Positions 19,701 to 29,188 of a DNA stretch of 64,000 nt are shown here, in pieces. The position numbers and the translations under genes are program-made. The notes beneath the pieces are model-generated. The model searched no databases and was not told the DNA's origin. It worked only from the letters and a program-made list of their open reading frames with translations. The DNA comes from Candidatus Accumulibacter regalis (lineage in GTDB: Bacteria; Pseudomonadota; Gammaproteobacteria; Burkholderiales; Rhodocyclaceae), in contig JEMY01000012.1 of assembly GCA_000585075.1 (NCBI GenBank), forward strand, positions 1 through 64,000, given 5' to 3'. Each line of letters starts with the position of its first letter. The stretch's first letter is position 1.

Positions 19701-22700
19701 TGCTCAATGACGCCTGGCACGATCTCTATGGGTGGCCTGCATTGCGCGCTGCCATCCAGTCGCCGATTAATGGCCCCGAAACGTCGGCGAGTCTGGCAGA
19801 CGTCGATGTTTTGGGCCTCGCGCCGGGCATGTCCTGCGGCTACTTTGACGTCAGCGCCAATGCCGCTGCAGGCGAAGTCAACACACTCACCGCCATCAAG
19901 GCCGCGGGCTCCGGTGGTGTAGGCCGGACCAAGCTGATTTTCGCCAAGGCCTGGACCGCTCCACCGGTCGCCGGGGACCTGCTCGTGCTCGATGCGCCGG
20001 TCATGCTGCGCTCGGCCAAGACCCTGGCGCGCAGGCTGGGTCTGAGCTACAGCGAGATTACACAGGTGGTATTGAGCGGGTTTGTCAATCCGGGACTGAG
20101 CAAGCTCATCTTGCTGTATCGGGCGCGCCTGAGCGTCGGCGATGCCTATCGCTACAAGGTCGACAGTGAGGCGCTGACACCCACACCGGCCGCGCCAACC
20201 GCGGCGCAACAGCAAAAACTCGACGACATCGCGTCTTTCGAGCAGCGGCTGAGCGATTTTGCTGCCGAGGCGCGCAGCAACCTCGCGGCATTGAAGGCCA
20301 AGGTCCTGGCCATTGACTTCAGCAGGGTGTTGGTATTGGCCGACCCCGACGCCGGTTGCAACTTCGACCTGACCACCCTGCAGCATGCCGACGGGAGCAG
20401 CGTCGCGCCGATCGAACTGGTACGCATCAACCTGTTCGTGCGGTTGTGGCGGCGCCTGGGATGGTCGATTGAAGAGACCGATCGTGCCTTGCAGATGCTG
20501 GCACCCAGGAACGCTCCCTTCGACGCCCTGGATGCGAATCTCCAGAAGAAGCCCTTGGCCAGTGCACTGGTGCATCTGGCGCATTTGAAGGCGCTGGAGG
20601 AGCGGCTGAAGCTTGGCGTCGACGGGCGCTTGAAGCTGTTGACCCTCTGGTCGGATATCTCCACCACCGGCAGCAAGCCACCGTATGCGCATCTCTTCCT
20701 CGGCCGCGGCGCAGCGAGAGCCCCGGCGGCGTTCGAGAACGCGCTGGGGGAATACCTGAGCGCGTTGAACGTGCCGCTGGTCGACCACATGGTCACGCTG
20801 CAAGGGGCCATGGGCCTGACGGCGACCGACATCGAACAGGTGCTGCACGATGCCGGTATGCAGCTTCGCGCCGGCGGCGCCGCGGGCGCACCGCCACAGG
20901 CAATGCTGACGCTGCCCAACGTCTCGCTACTGTACCGGCACGCACTGCTGGCCAAGGCACTGAAGCTAGGCATGGCCGACCTGCTGCTCCTGCGCAAGCT
21001 GAGTGGGCTCGACCCGTTCAAGGCATTGCATGCCGACCCGCTGGCGACGCTGGCCGAGGACAACCCGTTCTCGCAGACGCTGGCGTTTGTGGATCTGGTC
21101 GACCTGCTGCGGGTAGCCGGGCTTGAGGCGCGAGACATCGACGCCCTGATACGTCACCGCCTGGACAGTAGCAAACTCCTTCGCGATGACGATGGCGAAT
21201 TGCTGGTGTTGCTGAAAGGGCTGGCTGATGGTGTGCAAGCCATCCGGGCGGAACACGCCGTGCCGGCCGACCCTGGGGACATCAGCGGAGAAGTGCTGCT
21301 GTCCAAACTCGGCCTGGTGTTGGCACCTGAGGTGGCCAACACCTTCGTGGCGATGCTCAATGGCAACGTCACGTACCTGGCCACCGATACGCCGGGCGCT
21401 GGCGAAAACCCCCTCGTGACCAGTTCGCTGGCTGGTGCCGAGGGCATCGTCGAGACGAGGCACGATGGCGTGCGCAACGTGCAGTACCTGCGATTCCGAG
21501 GTGTTTTGCTTGACGCCCAAAAAGCATCCCTGCTGAACCGGTATCCACTGCCGGCGGCAGGTACTGCGCACGTGCAGTCGCCCCTGTTGAAGAGACTGCT
21601 GGAACAGGTACAGCAACAGGCGCTCGATTTCTACAACCGGCACCTGCGCAAGTCTGCTCCTGGCGCCGTGCCGGCGTCCGGATTCCTTGACGACGCGGAC
21701 TTCGAGACGCTCTTCGCGCCCTTGCCGGCCAACGACGCCAAAGCTGCCGACGTCCAACTCATGGCCCGCCGCGCGCGACTGGTGCAGGCGTTCCTGCCCT
21801 ATCTACAGCAGCGCCTCGTGCGGCAATTCATCGTGCAGACGATGGTGGCGCGCACCGGCGCCGACACTGCGGCGGTCGCAAGCCTGCTGACCGACAAGGC
21901 GGTGTTAAACACCGCGAGCCCACTGCTCGACCCCCTGGCCGCCCTGGCCAGGCAGGGGCTGACGGTGCGCTACTTCGCGGCCAACGGCCAGGCGCTCGGC
22001 AGCCAGCCTACCAAGCAGGCGGATACGGCCGCCGTGCCGGCCGCAGCTGCCGGAACCACGGCGCTGATCATCGAGGGCAGCCTGGAGGTTCCGGCCAGCG
22101 GTGCCTGGCGCTTCTACGTCGAATTGGACAAGGCAAACGCCACGGCCGAGTTGCGCTTTCCGCACCGCACCGATGCCGTCTTGCTCGCCGGCACCGCGGC
22201 AGCCGACGGTGCGGTGCTGCAACAGTTCATCGAACTCAAAGCGGGAGTTCCCTACCGCTTCGAATGGCGCCTGGCAGCGCTGGGCGGTGGCCAGGCGCGG
22301 CTGCTGGTGCAGGGCGAGAATCTTCCCAAAGGCACGCTGTCGCGGCTGACCTTGCGTGCTGCGGACGATCTTCGGAGCGCGGCGCACGCGTCAGCACTGC
22401 TCGACAAGACGCTGATGCTGATGCGAACCCTTGGCCTCGACGAGGTGGAACTGCGCCACGTCAGCACACACGCCGCAGATTTCGGTCAGCTGAACTTCAG
22501 CACCTGGCCCACCCGCGAGGTGAGCGACGGCGCTGCTGAAACCACGGCGGCCGTACAACGTTTTGCCGGCCTGCGGCGCCTGCTGGAGTTCAGCCGACTC
22601 AAGCGCGATCTGGGTCTGCCCGGGAATGACCTGATTGCCGTGTTCGAGGCCAATTCGCTGGGCAGTGCCGACAAGCTGACCCGCGAGGTCTACCCACGCC

Positions 22701-24904
22701 TGGCCCGGTTGACCGGCCGCAGTGAGGCCACCGTGCGGGCGACAGCCGAGTCCTTGTGGGCTGCACCTGCGTTCGCCGCGGACCCCGCGGTGCGGCGCCT
22801 GTGCGATGCGCTACGCCTGGTTGACCGCTTCGGCGTTGCCGTTGCCACCTTGGCGTCGTGCCAGGACTTGCTCAAGCCAGGGGTAGCGGAGTCACGTCGT
22901 GCGGAGATCGCCCGCGGCGTGAAAGACGCGATCAAGGCCAGCGCCGGCGAACTGAACTGGCCCCGAGTCGCACAACCCATCTTCGACCGCCTGCGCCAAC
23001 GCCAGCGCGATGCTCTGGTGGCACATGCGCTGCACAAGCTGGGCTACGAACGCCTGGAGCAGTTGTACGAACACTTCCTCGTCGACGCTGGCATGGAGCC
23101 CGTGGTGCAGACATCGCGCGTGCGCCTGGCCATCGCGTCGGTGCAGCTGTTCGTTCAGCGCTGCTTCCTCAACCTGGAGCCGCAGGTGCCCCCCGCGGTG
23201 CTCGATGCCAAGCGTTGGGAATGGATGCGGCGCAATCCGGTCTGGGCCGGCAATCGCAAGCTCTGGCTGTTTCCGGAGAACGTGCTCGAGCCCGAGTTCC
23301 GCGATGACAAGACGCCCCTGTTCGAGGCGCTCGAAGGTGCTTTGCTACAAGGCGATGTGGCCAGCGACCTCGTCGAGGACGCCTTTTTGGCTTACCTGCG
23401 CCAGCTCGACAAGATCGCACGGCTGGACATGGTGGCCATGCACCTGGAAGACCACGCCGATGCGTCACAGCGTGTGTTACATGTCTTTGGCCGCACCTAC
23501 GGCCAGCCACACGAGTACTTCTATCGCCGCTGCCGTAACGGCAGCTGGACAACCTGGGAGCCGGTGGCCGTGACCATCCAGGGCGACCACCTGGCGCCGG
23601 TGGTCTGGCGCGAACGGCTGTTCCTGTTCTGGGTGACCTTCCTGGATAAGGCCGACCCGGGAGCTTCGATGGACGCCACGACCGCCGATGCCACCATCGC
23701 CGAAGCCAACCTCGGCGACTTGATGACTGGCCTTGGCGGTCTGAGCGCGAACAAGGTGGTCGAGTTACAACTGCATTGGGCGCAGTACCAGTCCGGCGCC
23801 TGGACCACTGCCGAGTCGGGGGGCTCGGCGCCCGTGACCTCGAAGAAGAAGCCAGCGACGTTTCAGCCGCGCGACGCCTTCATACACGTCAGCAAGGAGT
23901 TCAACGATGGAGTGGAAGGCGGTGTTTTCGTTCACCTGAGTGGTTTCGACGACGCCTTCTACCTGGCCGGGCGCAACGCGGCGCCGGAGCCGGGCGCCCT
24001 CGGCAGCCCCCCACCGCACGTCATCGTCAGCGCCAACATCGTACAAGCCACCCGCCACGCGGGCGCGGCGGGCGCGCTCAACGTGCAATACACGAAGCAG
24101 AAGAGCACCGACACCACGAAGGCAGCGGATACTCCCACCGAGCCAATCCTGCAAAAGGTGCCGGCCAACACCGTGCTCACCTGCAACAACGCCTTGGCCG
24201 CGCTGGGCATATCCTTGGATGCGGTAAAGTTGGCCTCCGACCCGGTAGCCGCCAAGGCTGCGCTGGATAGTGGCTTGACTGAACTCGCCGCACTGATCCA
24301 ACCCTTCTTCTATCAGGACAACAGGCACACCTTCTTCGTCCAGCCGGACGTTCGCGAGACCCTGTTGGAGGACGTGGAGACCTGGGTTACGCGCACCACC
24401 GTGACCGACGACAAGGGCATCGTCGAACTTGACCCCTACGACAAGCTGAAGATCATTCCGCAATTCCGGAAGAAGTGGCCGTTACCGATACCACCGGTCG
24501 AGGAAGAGACCTTCGTGATGCCCAAGACCCAGGGTGACCCGGCACCGGGCTTGGACTGGTTGGTGAACCCGAAGGTGCTGCTCACGTTCGATCAGGACAC
24601 GTTGCTGGGCAACACGGGGCAACTGGGCCTGACACTCGTGGATCGCGGTGTCGACGGAGGGAACTTGCCTGCGTTCAGCGAGATTGTCCCAATGCACCCA
24701 GCCAGCGAGACCGGCACCAACCAAGGCGAGATCATGGTTGCGAGCGAGACCGAACTTGCGCAGTCGCAACCGACGCTGGACAAGACACAAGTGGTGATGC
24801 TGGGTAAGAGCGGGCTGAATACCCAACTTCGCGACACCTTGTCGCATCAGGGGATGCGAGGGGGCTCCGGCCCCGGATCGTTTGCAATTCCCGGCATGCG
24901 TTGA
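16739..24904 (+). CDS. Tc toxin TcA subunit, N-terminal part (TcaA/TcdA-like)
   Basis: This 2721-residue protein is the larger half of a two-chain TcA receptor-binding and pore component. Residues 8-90 resemble a peptidoglycan-binding-like helical domain (VADLQDALLEC, LRQFQELNHLQGNGEVDEGT). Residues about 100-290 hold two carboxypeptidase-regulatory-like beta modules (TDSDGRFTIRYEL, SAADGRYALAYP). The SpvA/VRP1 signature lies near residue 776 (MDYCECQDCQSVLSPAAYLVDLLQ) and continues as RRPDLPQLALTCENT and PYIDLVNEILEYH. A PA14-like receptor-binding insertion lies near 1770 (ALIIEGSLEVPASGAWRFYVEL). The neuraminidase-like block starts near 2159 (WEWMRRNPVWAGNRKLWLFPENVLEPEF). The ATG at 16739 follows an AAGGAGG site. 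It continues into the second TcA chain after 19 bp, like TcaA-TcaB or YenA1-YenA2 splits. Confidence 0.92.
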   Translation: MNPIRFPLAPGADGEAVADLQDALLECLSRGVLLANDAAARDKAVAALRRERAAGKFSDLTQKVLRQFQELNHLQGNGEVDEGTAKALNELLGGWGLFGGKPSDTTRIVAGVVKPAAAGGATGGLAGLVVRAFHDDGAAAIRLGQDSTDSDGRFTIRYELLPGVPAVDLKVSVESRDGQALTSSPVIRRATPLETLELRLPEAPEPPAAQQQIAGIVRWPSRQPAPGVSLRLYRLAFGGNDAKLTEAVSAADGRYALAYPAQAASANLEVRLLQADNSEVALTKPLAALSAEQRQRLELIAPADGVKPASEYQRMSADVAADIGAIEKLADAQESADRQDITLLARSTGWDARLLALNCWAQRLAAAGEVGMSAEALYGLLRVGLPADKRLLAAVKFELVEPGIKKARESGVIDLNDDTIAAQAKLFAAFAAKTNLADAAPGSQSSYAELLASTGLSEAEQKKFADLFFAHSGDADGLWKKASAAGFADAQVEALQLHGKLAFLAGNGAAMTNRLMKMELKDLAALASRGLYTAAAWADELFDEAGIAQQDRANPDEAGLKTLAALIPLAYEGADVLARANAFAADMARKVHRAYPTQVLTARLSSDARFALADAHDETVKLLERAAANGYRLGQTPVSTFLEQQGFTEAELHAAPANNLKVLHATYSISPSDEAQVTLMKMGVRSAHDVTGLMQGHFEKTFNAKYHEIFQDEPADGIARKVYEQAVQVSSVVYSLFGAAQSAAGGGGTAVIPNPLPIADVDRASLIRRVPTIESLFGSMDYCECQDCQSVLSPAAYLVDLLQYVDIDAQTWANTQSLWKLTHGGNYPHTLASGEAMKPYDVLVQRRPDLPQLALTCENTHTALPYIDLVNEILEYHAAHGQLAAAAARDTGDANTTDLLAEPQNVIAAAYDALRQATYPLALPFDRSLEMVRQFCAYADAPLHEVLQTLRRQDDLWVNGGVGRAEIFVESLGISPAEAALFTRAAPLLNDAWHDLYGWPALRAAIQSPINGPETSASLADVDVLGLAPGMSCGYFDVSANAAAGEVNTLTAIKAAGSGGVGRTKLIFAKAWTAPPVAGDLLVLDAPVMLRSAKTLARRLGLSYSEITQVVLSGFVNPGLSKLILLYRARLSVGDAYRYKVDSEALTPTPAAPTAAQQQKLDDIASFEQRLSDFAAEARSNLAALKAKVLAIDFSRVLVLADPDAGCNFDLTTLQHADGSSVAPIELVRINLFVRLWRRLGWSIEETDRALQMLAPRNAPFDALDANLQKKPLASALVHLAHLKALEERLKLGVDGRLKLLTLWSDISTTGSKPPYAHLFLGRGAARAPAAFENALGEYLSALNVPLVDHMVTLQGAMGLTATDIEQVLHDAGMQLRAGGAAGAPPQAMLTLPNVSLLYRHALLAKALKLGMADLLLLRKLSGLDPFKALHADPLATLAEDNPFSQTLAFVDLVDLLRVAGLEARDIDALIRHRLDSSKLLRDDDGELLVLLKGLADGVQAIRAEHAVPADPGDISGEVLLSKLGLVLAPEVANTFVAMLNGNVTYLATDTPGAGENPLVTSSLAGAEGIVETRHDGVRNVQYLRFRGVLLDAQKASLLNRYPLPAAGTAHVQSPLLKRLLEQVQQQALDFYNRHLRKSAPGAVPASGFLDDADFETLFAPLPANDAKAADVQLMARRARLVQAFLPYLQQRLVRQFIVQTMVARTGADTAAVASLLTDKAVLNTASPLLDPLAALARQGLTVRYFAANGQALGSQPTKQADTAAVPAAAAGTTALIIEGSLEVPASGAWRFYVELDKANATAELRFPHRTDAVLLAGTAAADGAVLQQFIELKAGVPYRFEWRLAALGGGQARLLVQGENLPKGTLSRLTLRAADDLRSAAHASALLDKTLMLMRTLGLDEVELRHVSTHAADFGQLNFSTWPTREVSDGAAETTAAVQRFAGLRRLLEFSRLKRDLGLPGNDLIAVFEANSLGSADKLTREVYPRLARLTGRSEATVRATAESLWAAPAFAADPAVRRLCDALRLVDRFGVAVATLASCQDLLKPGVAESRRAEIARGVKDAIKASAGELNWPRVAQPIFDRLRQRQRDALVAHALHKLGYERLEQLYEHFLVDAGMEPVVQTSRVRLAIASVQLFVQRCFLNLEPQVPPAVLDAKRWEWMRRNPVWAGNRKLWLFPENVLEPEFRDDKTPLFEALEGALLQGDVASDLVEDAFLAYLRQLDKIARLDMVAMHLEDHADASQRVLHVFGRTYGQPHEYFYRRCRNGSWTTWEPVAVTIQGDHLAPVVWRERLFLFWVTFLDKADPGASMDATTADATIAEANLGDLMTGLGGLSANKVVELQLHWAQYQSGAWTTAESGGSAPVTSKKKPATFQPRDAFIHVSKEFNDGVEGGVFVHLSGFDDAFYLAGRNAAPEPGALGSPPPHVIVSANIVQATRHAGAAGALNVQYTKQKSTDTTKAADTPTEPILQKVPANTVLTCNNALAALGISLDAVKLASDPVAAKAALDSGLTELAALIQPFFYQDNRHTFFVQPDVRETLLEDVETWVTRTTVTDDKGIVELDPYDKLKIIPQFRKKWPLPIPPVEEETFVMPKTQGDPAPGLDWLVNPKVLLTFDQDTLLGNTGQLGLTLVDRGVDGGNLPAFSEIVPMHPASETGTNQGEIMVASETELAQSQPTLDKTQVVMLGKSGLNTQLRDTLSHQGMRGGSGPGSFAIPGMR

Positions 24905-24923
24905 ATCTACGGAGAGCACAGTC

Positions 24924-27900
24924 ATGAACCCTTACAGCGTCCTCCAGTACGGCGTATTCCACGGCCAGGCCCAGTCGGAGTTTGCGCACGTGAAATCCCG
25001 CGTCGTCGAAACACGCGAGACGCGCCATTACTTCCGCCGCAGTCGCGAGCTCTCGTACAGCTTCTTTCTGCACCAGCACCCCTACGTGCAGGCCATGATG
25101 CAACGCCTGCTGCGCCAGGGAACGTCAGGGTTGCAGGCCCTGGACACCGAGTTCGTCGTGCGCGTGGAACTGGCCGGCAAGCTCGCCTACCTGCTGCCCG
25201 AGAACACCTTGACGGTGCAGCCGAGCAATGCCGTATTGCGCTTTGCCGGCCGCCACCTGTTGAAGCTGAGCGACGGAACGATCGTCAAGCCCGCGCTGGC
25301 GCCCAATACCGTCGTGACCCTGCAGAAACTGGCGCGGCTACGCACGCCCAGCGGACAACTCACGGAGCTCACGGCCGACACCGATGCAAAGCTCATCGAC
25401 GGCGCGCCGCGCCCGGCGCTGTTCGATGACTTCTTCAAGACCCTGTACCAGCCATCAGGGAAAGTCAAGACACCGCACCCGGCGAAGGATCTGGACTTCA
25501 GCCCGCACAGCGCCTACTCGGTCTACAACTGGGAACTCTTCTTCCATGTGCCGCTGACCCTGGCCTTGCACCTCAGCAAGAACGGGCGCTTCGCCGAGGC
25601 ACAGCGCTGGCTTCACCTGCTGTTCGACCCCACCGACAGCAGCGACGGCCCTGCCCCCGAGCGCTTCTGGAAGGTATTGCCGTTCCTGAGCCTGGAAACC
25701 CACTCGGTCGAACAGCTGCTGGTCAACCTCGCCAAGGGGGCGAATGGTGATGTGACCATTGCGGACGCCACGCGACGCAGCATCGAGGACTGGATGAACG
25801 CGCCGTTCCGACCCCATGCGGTGGCGCGGCAGCGCCAGCAGGCCTACATGGTCAAGACGGTGATGGCCTACCTGGACAACCTGATCGCTTGGGGTGACTC
25901 ACTGTTCCGCCAGGACAAGGGCGAGGCCATCGACGAGGCGATGATGCTGTATGTGTTGGCCGCCAACATCCTGGGCCCCCGTCCGCAAGCCGTGCCGCGC
26001 AAAGGCAGGGTGAAGCCGCAGACCTACAACAACCTGCGCGGCGATCTCCAGCTGTTCGGTTCGGTCCTGCGCGATCTGGAGCCGGAATTGCCATTCGACC
26101 TGCTTCCGACGATGGCTGCGCCGCCGGCCACCAGCGGCCAGGCACTGGCCTCGCTGCGCAGCATGGGACAGTCGTTGTACTTCTGCGTGCCGCGCAACGA
26201 CAAGCTACTGGGCTACTGGGACACGGTCGCAGACCGGCTGTTCAAGATCCGCAACAGCCTCAATCTGCAAGGGGTGTTCCGTCAGCTTCCATTGTTCGAA
26301 CCCCCGGTGGACCCCGCCTTGCTGGCCCGTGCTGCAGCGTCTGGACTGGACGTGGGGGCCATCGTCAACGGTTTGAACCAGCCGCTGCCGCTCGTGCGTT
26401 GCGCCTTGCTGCTGCAGAAGGCAACGGAACTGGCGCAGCAGGTCACGGCAATAGGCGCCGGTCAGCTCTCGGCGATGGAAAAGGAAGAAGGCGAGGCTCT
26501 TGCCCTGTTGCGCGCTCGGCACGAGAAGGTGCTGATGGAGATGGTCGAGCAGGTGCGCTATGGACAGTGGCAGGAAGCGGTCAAGGCGAAGGAGGGCCTC
26601 CTGCAATCACTGGCGTTGGCCGTGCAGCGCTACAGCTACTACGCGCAGCAGCTGGGTGCAAAGGCGGAGGACATCACGAAGTCGTTGCCGGTACTGGAGG
26701 AGTTGGATCTAGACAGCTTGGAGAAGATGCGGCTGGCTGCAACTGAGCCGGCACTATCAGCGCGCCCGATCAAGGTAGACATCGCGAGCGATGCGTTTGC
26801 ACAGGTCGCACAGGCGCTTAATGGCGGAAAAATCCTAAGCTCTCATGAGGTAAGAGAGTCCCTTCTTCTGGAAGGTGCGCAGCTGTCAAGCGATATTGCA
26901 AACATTTTGAACGTCATTAGCTCAGTGGCTCACTTCGTACCGGAATTCAACGTGCACGTACAACCCATGGGCATGGGCGCCACCGTTCAATATGGTGGCA
27001 AGGAGGTGGGAGACGCAGTTGGAGCGACAGCTGCCGCGGCCCGTGCGGTTGCTGATCGGCTCAACTTCGAAGCGAGAAGGGCCGGCCGTATCGACGCTTT
27101 CGCACGACGCGAACGCGAATGGGCATTCCAGAGCAACCTCGCCGTCGGCGAGATCAATCAGGTCTTCAAGCAGATCCGCGCTGCACAGATCCGCGAGGCC
27201 GTTGCCAACATGGAGCTGCGCAACCACCGCCAGCAGAAGGAGCATGCAGCTGAAATCGAACGTTTCCTCAATGGCGAGGGTGTGCTCAGCGATGGCAAGA
27301 AGACCAACAAGACCTTGTATGCCTGGATGAAGCGTGAGCTCACGGGATTGCACGCACGCGCCTTCCAGTTTGCCTTCGACGTCGCGCGCAAGGCCGAGAG
27401 AGCGCTTCAGCACGAGCTGGGACAACCCGGCCTGAGTTACTTGAAGTTTGACTACCAGGCTGGCAGGGAGGGCCTCCTGGCCGGCGAGCGCCTGCTACTG
27501 GACATCAAGCGCATGGAGATGGCCTATCACGAGCAGAACCAGCGCGAGTACGAGCTGACCAAGCATGTGAGCCTGCTGCAAGCTGACCCACGCGCGCTGG
27601 TCGATCTGCGCAGCACGGGCTCGTGCACCTTCCAGTTGCCCGAGTCACTGTTCGATCTTGACGGGCCGGGTCACTACTTCCGGCGCCTGAAGTCGGTCTC
27701 GCTGAGCATTCCCTGCGTAAGCGGCCCCTACGCCAGTGTGGCCTGCACGCTGACGCTGCTGCGCAGTTCCACCCGCATCTCGTCCTTGTTGGGCGATGGC
27801 TACGAGCGAGCCGATAACGACGACGCCCGCTTCAGCGATCACTTCGGTAGCGTGCAATCCATCGTCACCAGCTCGGCACAGAACGATAGCGGATTATTCG

Positions 27901-28529
27901 AAACCAACCTGCGCGACGAGCGCTACCTGCCCTTCGAGTACAGCGGCGCCATCAGCACGTGGCAATTGAGACTGCCGGCCGACCCGCGCAAGAGCGATCC
28001 GCAGGCCTTCGATTACGCCGCAATTGCCGATGTCATTCTGCATTTGCGCCTGACGGCGCGCGAAGGCGGCATGCCGTTGCGTGATGCCGCGATGGCGGCG
28101 CTGAAGACGCGTATTGATGCCGGCACGGCCTTCGGCTCGCTGCGACTATTCTCGCTGCGCGAGGAGTTCCCTGCGGTGTGGGCAAAGTTCCTCGGGGCAC
28201 CGGCCGGAGCCAATCACCAATTCCAGATCAGCTTTGAACTGCAGAAACAACACTTTCCGCTTTGGAGCAAAGCCCGCTTGGGCCCCATGAAGGCAATGCA
28301 CATTTGGGCACGTCGAAGTGGCGACGCGCCAAACGCGCCGCTCAAGGCACGCCTGGTGGACGCTGCGGACACGAATGTGGCGTTTCCGCTCCAGGGTGCG
28401 GCCGGTGATCTGCTGGTATCGGGGGCTGTGGCCGACAACGAGCTGCCGGGTAGCGCAACGGGCGAACTCATGCTCGCGTTCAGCGACAAGGCCCTGCTTG
28501 ATCTATGGGTTGCCGTGCGATGGTCTTAG
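24924..28529 (+). CDS. Tc toxin TcA subunit, C-terminal part (pore and TcB-binding, TcaB-like)
   Basis: This 1201-residue protein supplies the C-terminal half of TcA. Its N-terminal region carries the family 'YNWELFFHVPLTLALHLSKNGRFAEAQRWLHLLFDPT' block (near residue 200). A long helical, Gln/Glu/Ala-rich region (about 520-880) corresponds to the pore-forming alpha-helical shaft. The TcB-binding domain occupies about 885-1201, with the hallmark 'FQLPESLFDLDGPGHYFRRLKSVSLSIPC' and 'PFEYSGAISTWQLRLP...YAAIADVILHLRLTAREGG' blocks that hold the TcB propeller on the TcA pentamer. A GGAGAG site at 24911-24916 precedes the ATG. With the upstream chain the combined TcA is about 3920 residues, longer than the usual 2500 because of the accessory domains in the first chain. 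Last gene of the Tc operon. Confidence 0.93.
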   Translation: MNPYSVLQYGVFHGQAQSEFAHVKSRVVETRETRHYFRRSRELSYSFFLHQHPYVQAMMQRLLRQGTSGLQALDTEFVVRVELAGKLAYLLPENTLTVQPSNAVLRFAGRHLLKLSDGTIVKPALAPNTVVTLQKLARLRTPSGQLTELTADTDAKLIDGAPRPALFDDFFKTLYQPSGKVKTPHPAKDLDFSPHSAYSVYNWELFFHVPLTLALHLSKNGRFAEAQRWLHLLFDPTDSSDGPAPERFWKVLPFLSLETHSVEQLLVNLAKGANGDVTIADATRRSIEDWMNAPFRPHAVARQRQQAYMVKTVMAYLDNLIAWGDSLFRQDKGEAIDEAMMLYVLAANILGPRPQAVPRKGRVKPQTYNNLRGDLQLFGSVLRDLEPELPFDLLPTMAAPPATSGQALASLRSMGQSLYFCVPRNDKLLGYWDTVADRLFKIRNSLNLQGVFRQLPLFEPPVDPALLARAAASGLDVGAIVNGLNQPLPLVRCALLLQKATELAQQVTAIGAGQLSAMEKEEGEALALLRARHEKVLMEMVEQVRYGQWQEAVKAKEGLLQSLALAVQRYSYYAQQLGAKAEDITKSLPVLEELDLDSLEKMRLAATEPALSARPIKVDIASDAFAQVAQALNGGKILSSHEVRESLLLEGAQLSSDIANILNVISSVAHFVPEFNVHVQPMGMGATVQYGGKEVGDAVGATAAAARAVADRLNFEARRAGRIDAFARREREWAFQSNLAVGEINQVFKQIRAAQIREAVANMELRNHRQQKEHAAEIERFLNGEGVLSDGKKTNKTLYAWMKRELTGLHARAFQFAFDVARKAERALQHELGQPGLSYLKFDYQAGREGLLAGERLLLDIKRMEMAYHEQNQREYELTKHVSLLQADPRALVDLRSTGSCTFQLPESLFDLDGPGHYFRRLKSVSLSIPCVSGPYASVACTLTLLRSSTRISSLLGDGYERADNDDARFSDHFGSVQSIVTSSAQNDSGLFETNLRDERYLPFEYSGAISTWQLRLPADPRKSDPQAFDYAAIADVILHLRLTAREGGMPLRDAAMAALKTRIDAGTAFGSLRLFSLREEFPAVWAKFLGAPAGANHQFQISFELQKQHFPLWSKARLGPMKAMHIWARRSGDAPNAPLKARLVDAADTNVAFPLQGAAGDLLVSGAVADNELPGSATGELMLAFSDKALLDLWVAVRWS

Positions 28530-28548
28530 GTCCGGAACTGACCCGGAC
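28530..28548 (+). terminator. Small hairpin directly after the last Tc gene
   Basis: GTCCGG (28530-28535) and CCGGAC (28543-28548) form a 6-bp stem around 7 nt immediately after the TAG stop. No T-run follows, so this could equally be a Rho-dependent end or chance. Confidence 0.3.
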
Positions 28549-29188
28549 TCCGCAGCCCGAACTTCTCGAGGCGCAAGCGATGGCCGAATCGCACGCTGTT
28601 GCCGGTAGACCGGGCGCCGCCGGCAGCGTGTGGGACGAAAGCGCTCGTGCTGCTCGGAGGGTGGCGTTTTCCAAGGCGCTTGGGGGGGGGTTTGTACAGA
28701 TTCCTGCCGCGGCTGGTAACCGCGAAGCTGCACGCACTGCCTGCTTCCACAGGCGACGGCAGCGGGTAAAGTCACGCACCCAGCCCTGCCACGCTTTCGT
28801 CGGAGAGCCCGTCGGGAAACAACGGGCGGGGACGGCGCATCTATTCCTCCCGGATGCGTGTTTGTCGACTCCTGCCTTGGCCCGGCAAGGGCAGCCATCT
28901 CGCCTGTGGCGTCAGCCTCGTCATATGGCGCCTGTCTTGCTGGGTCACATCGACCCTCCGTCCCCGATGACACAACTCCGCTGTACAAGACAAACGTTCC
29001 AACGAGTCGTCAAAGCGATCACGGAGCACCTGCCTTCGTCGCATTCGGCTGAAGGCCGGCGCCGAACTTTGGTTCAATGCGGGTACTGTTATTGCAGTCG
29101 TCCGACGTCAGACCCAGGTGTTCTCCTTAATATCCTCAACTTATGTTTTGGTTGCTAATTGACTGGGAATGATGCGCCGGCCCCGAGC
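28549..29188. other. 640 bp without a recognised gene
   Basis: Both strands contain open frames of 60-217 codons here, but none has a ribosome-binding site plus a recognisable protein family, and their amino-acid make-up (Arg/Pro/Ser-rich) looks like frame noise. A run of nine G at 28682-28690 lies in the middle. Toward the right end (29110-29170) the sequence becomes AT-richer, as in a spacer after the minus-strand marC-like gene. It may contain decayed coding sequence that I cannot identify. Confidence 0.5.

Noticed and set aside
28505-29158. 217-codon plus-strand frame after the last Tc gene
   Set aside because: It overlaps the end of the TcA gene, has no supported ribosome-binding site, and its product is Arg/Pro/Ala-rich without a recognisable domain.
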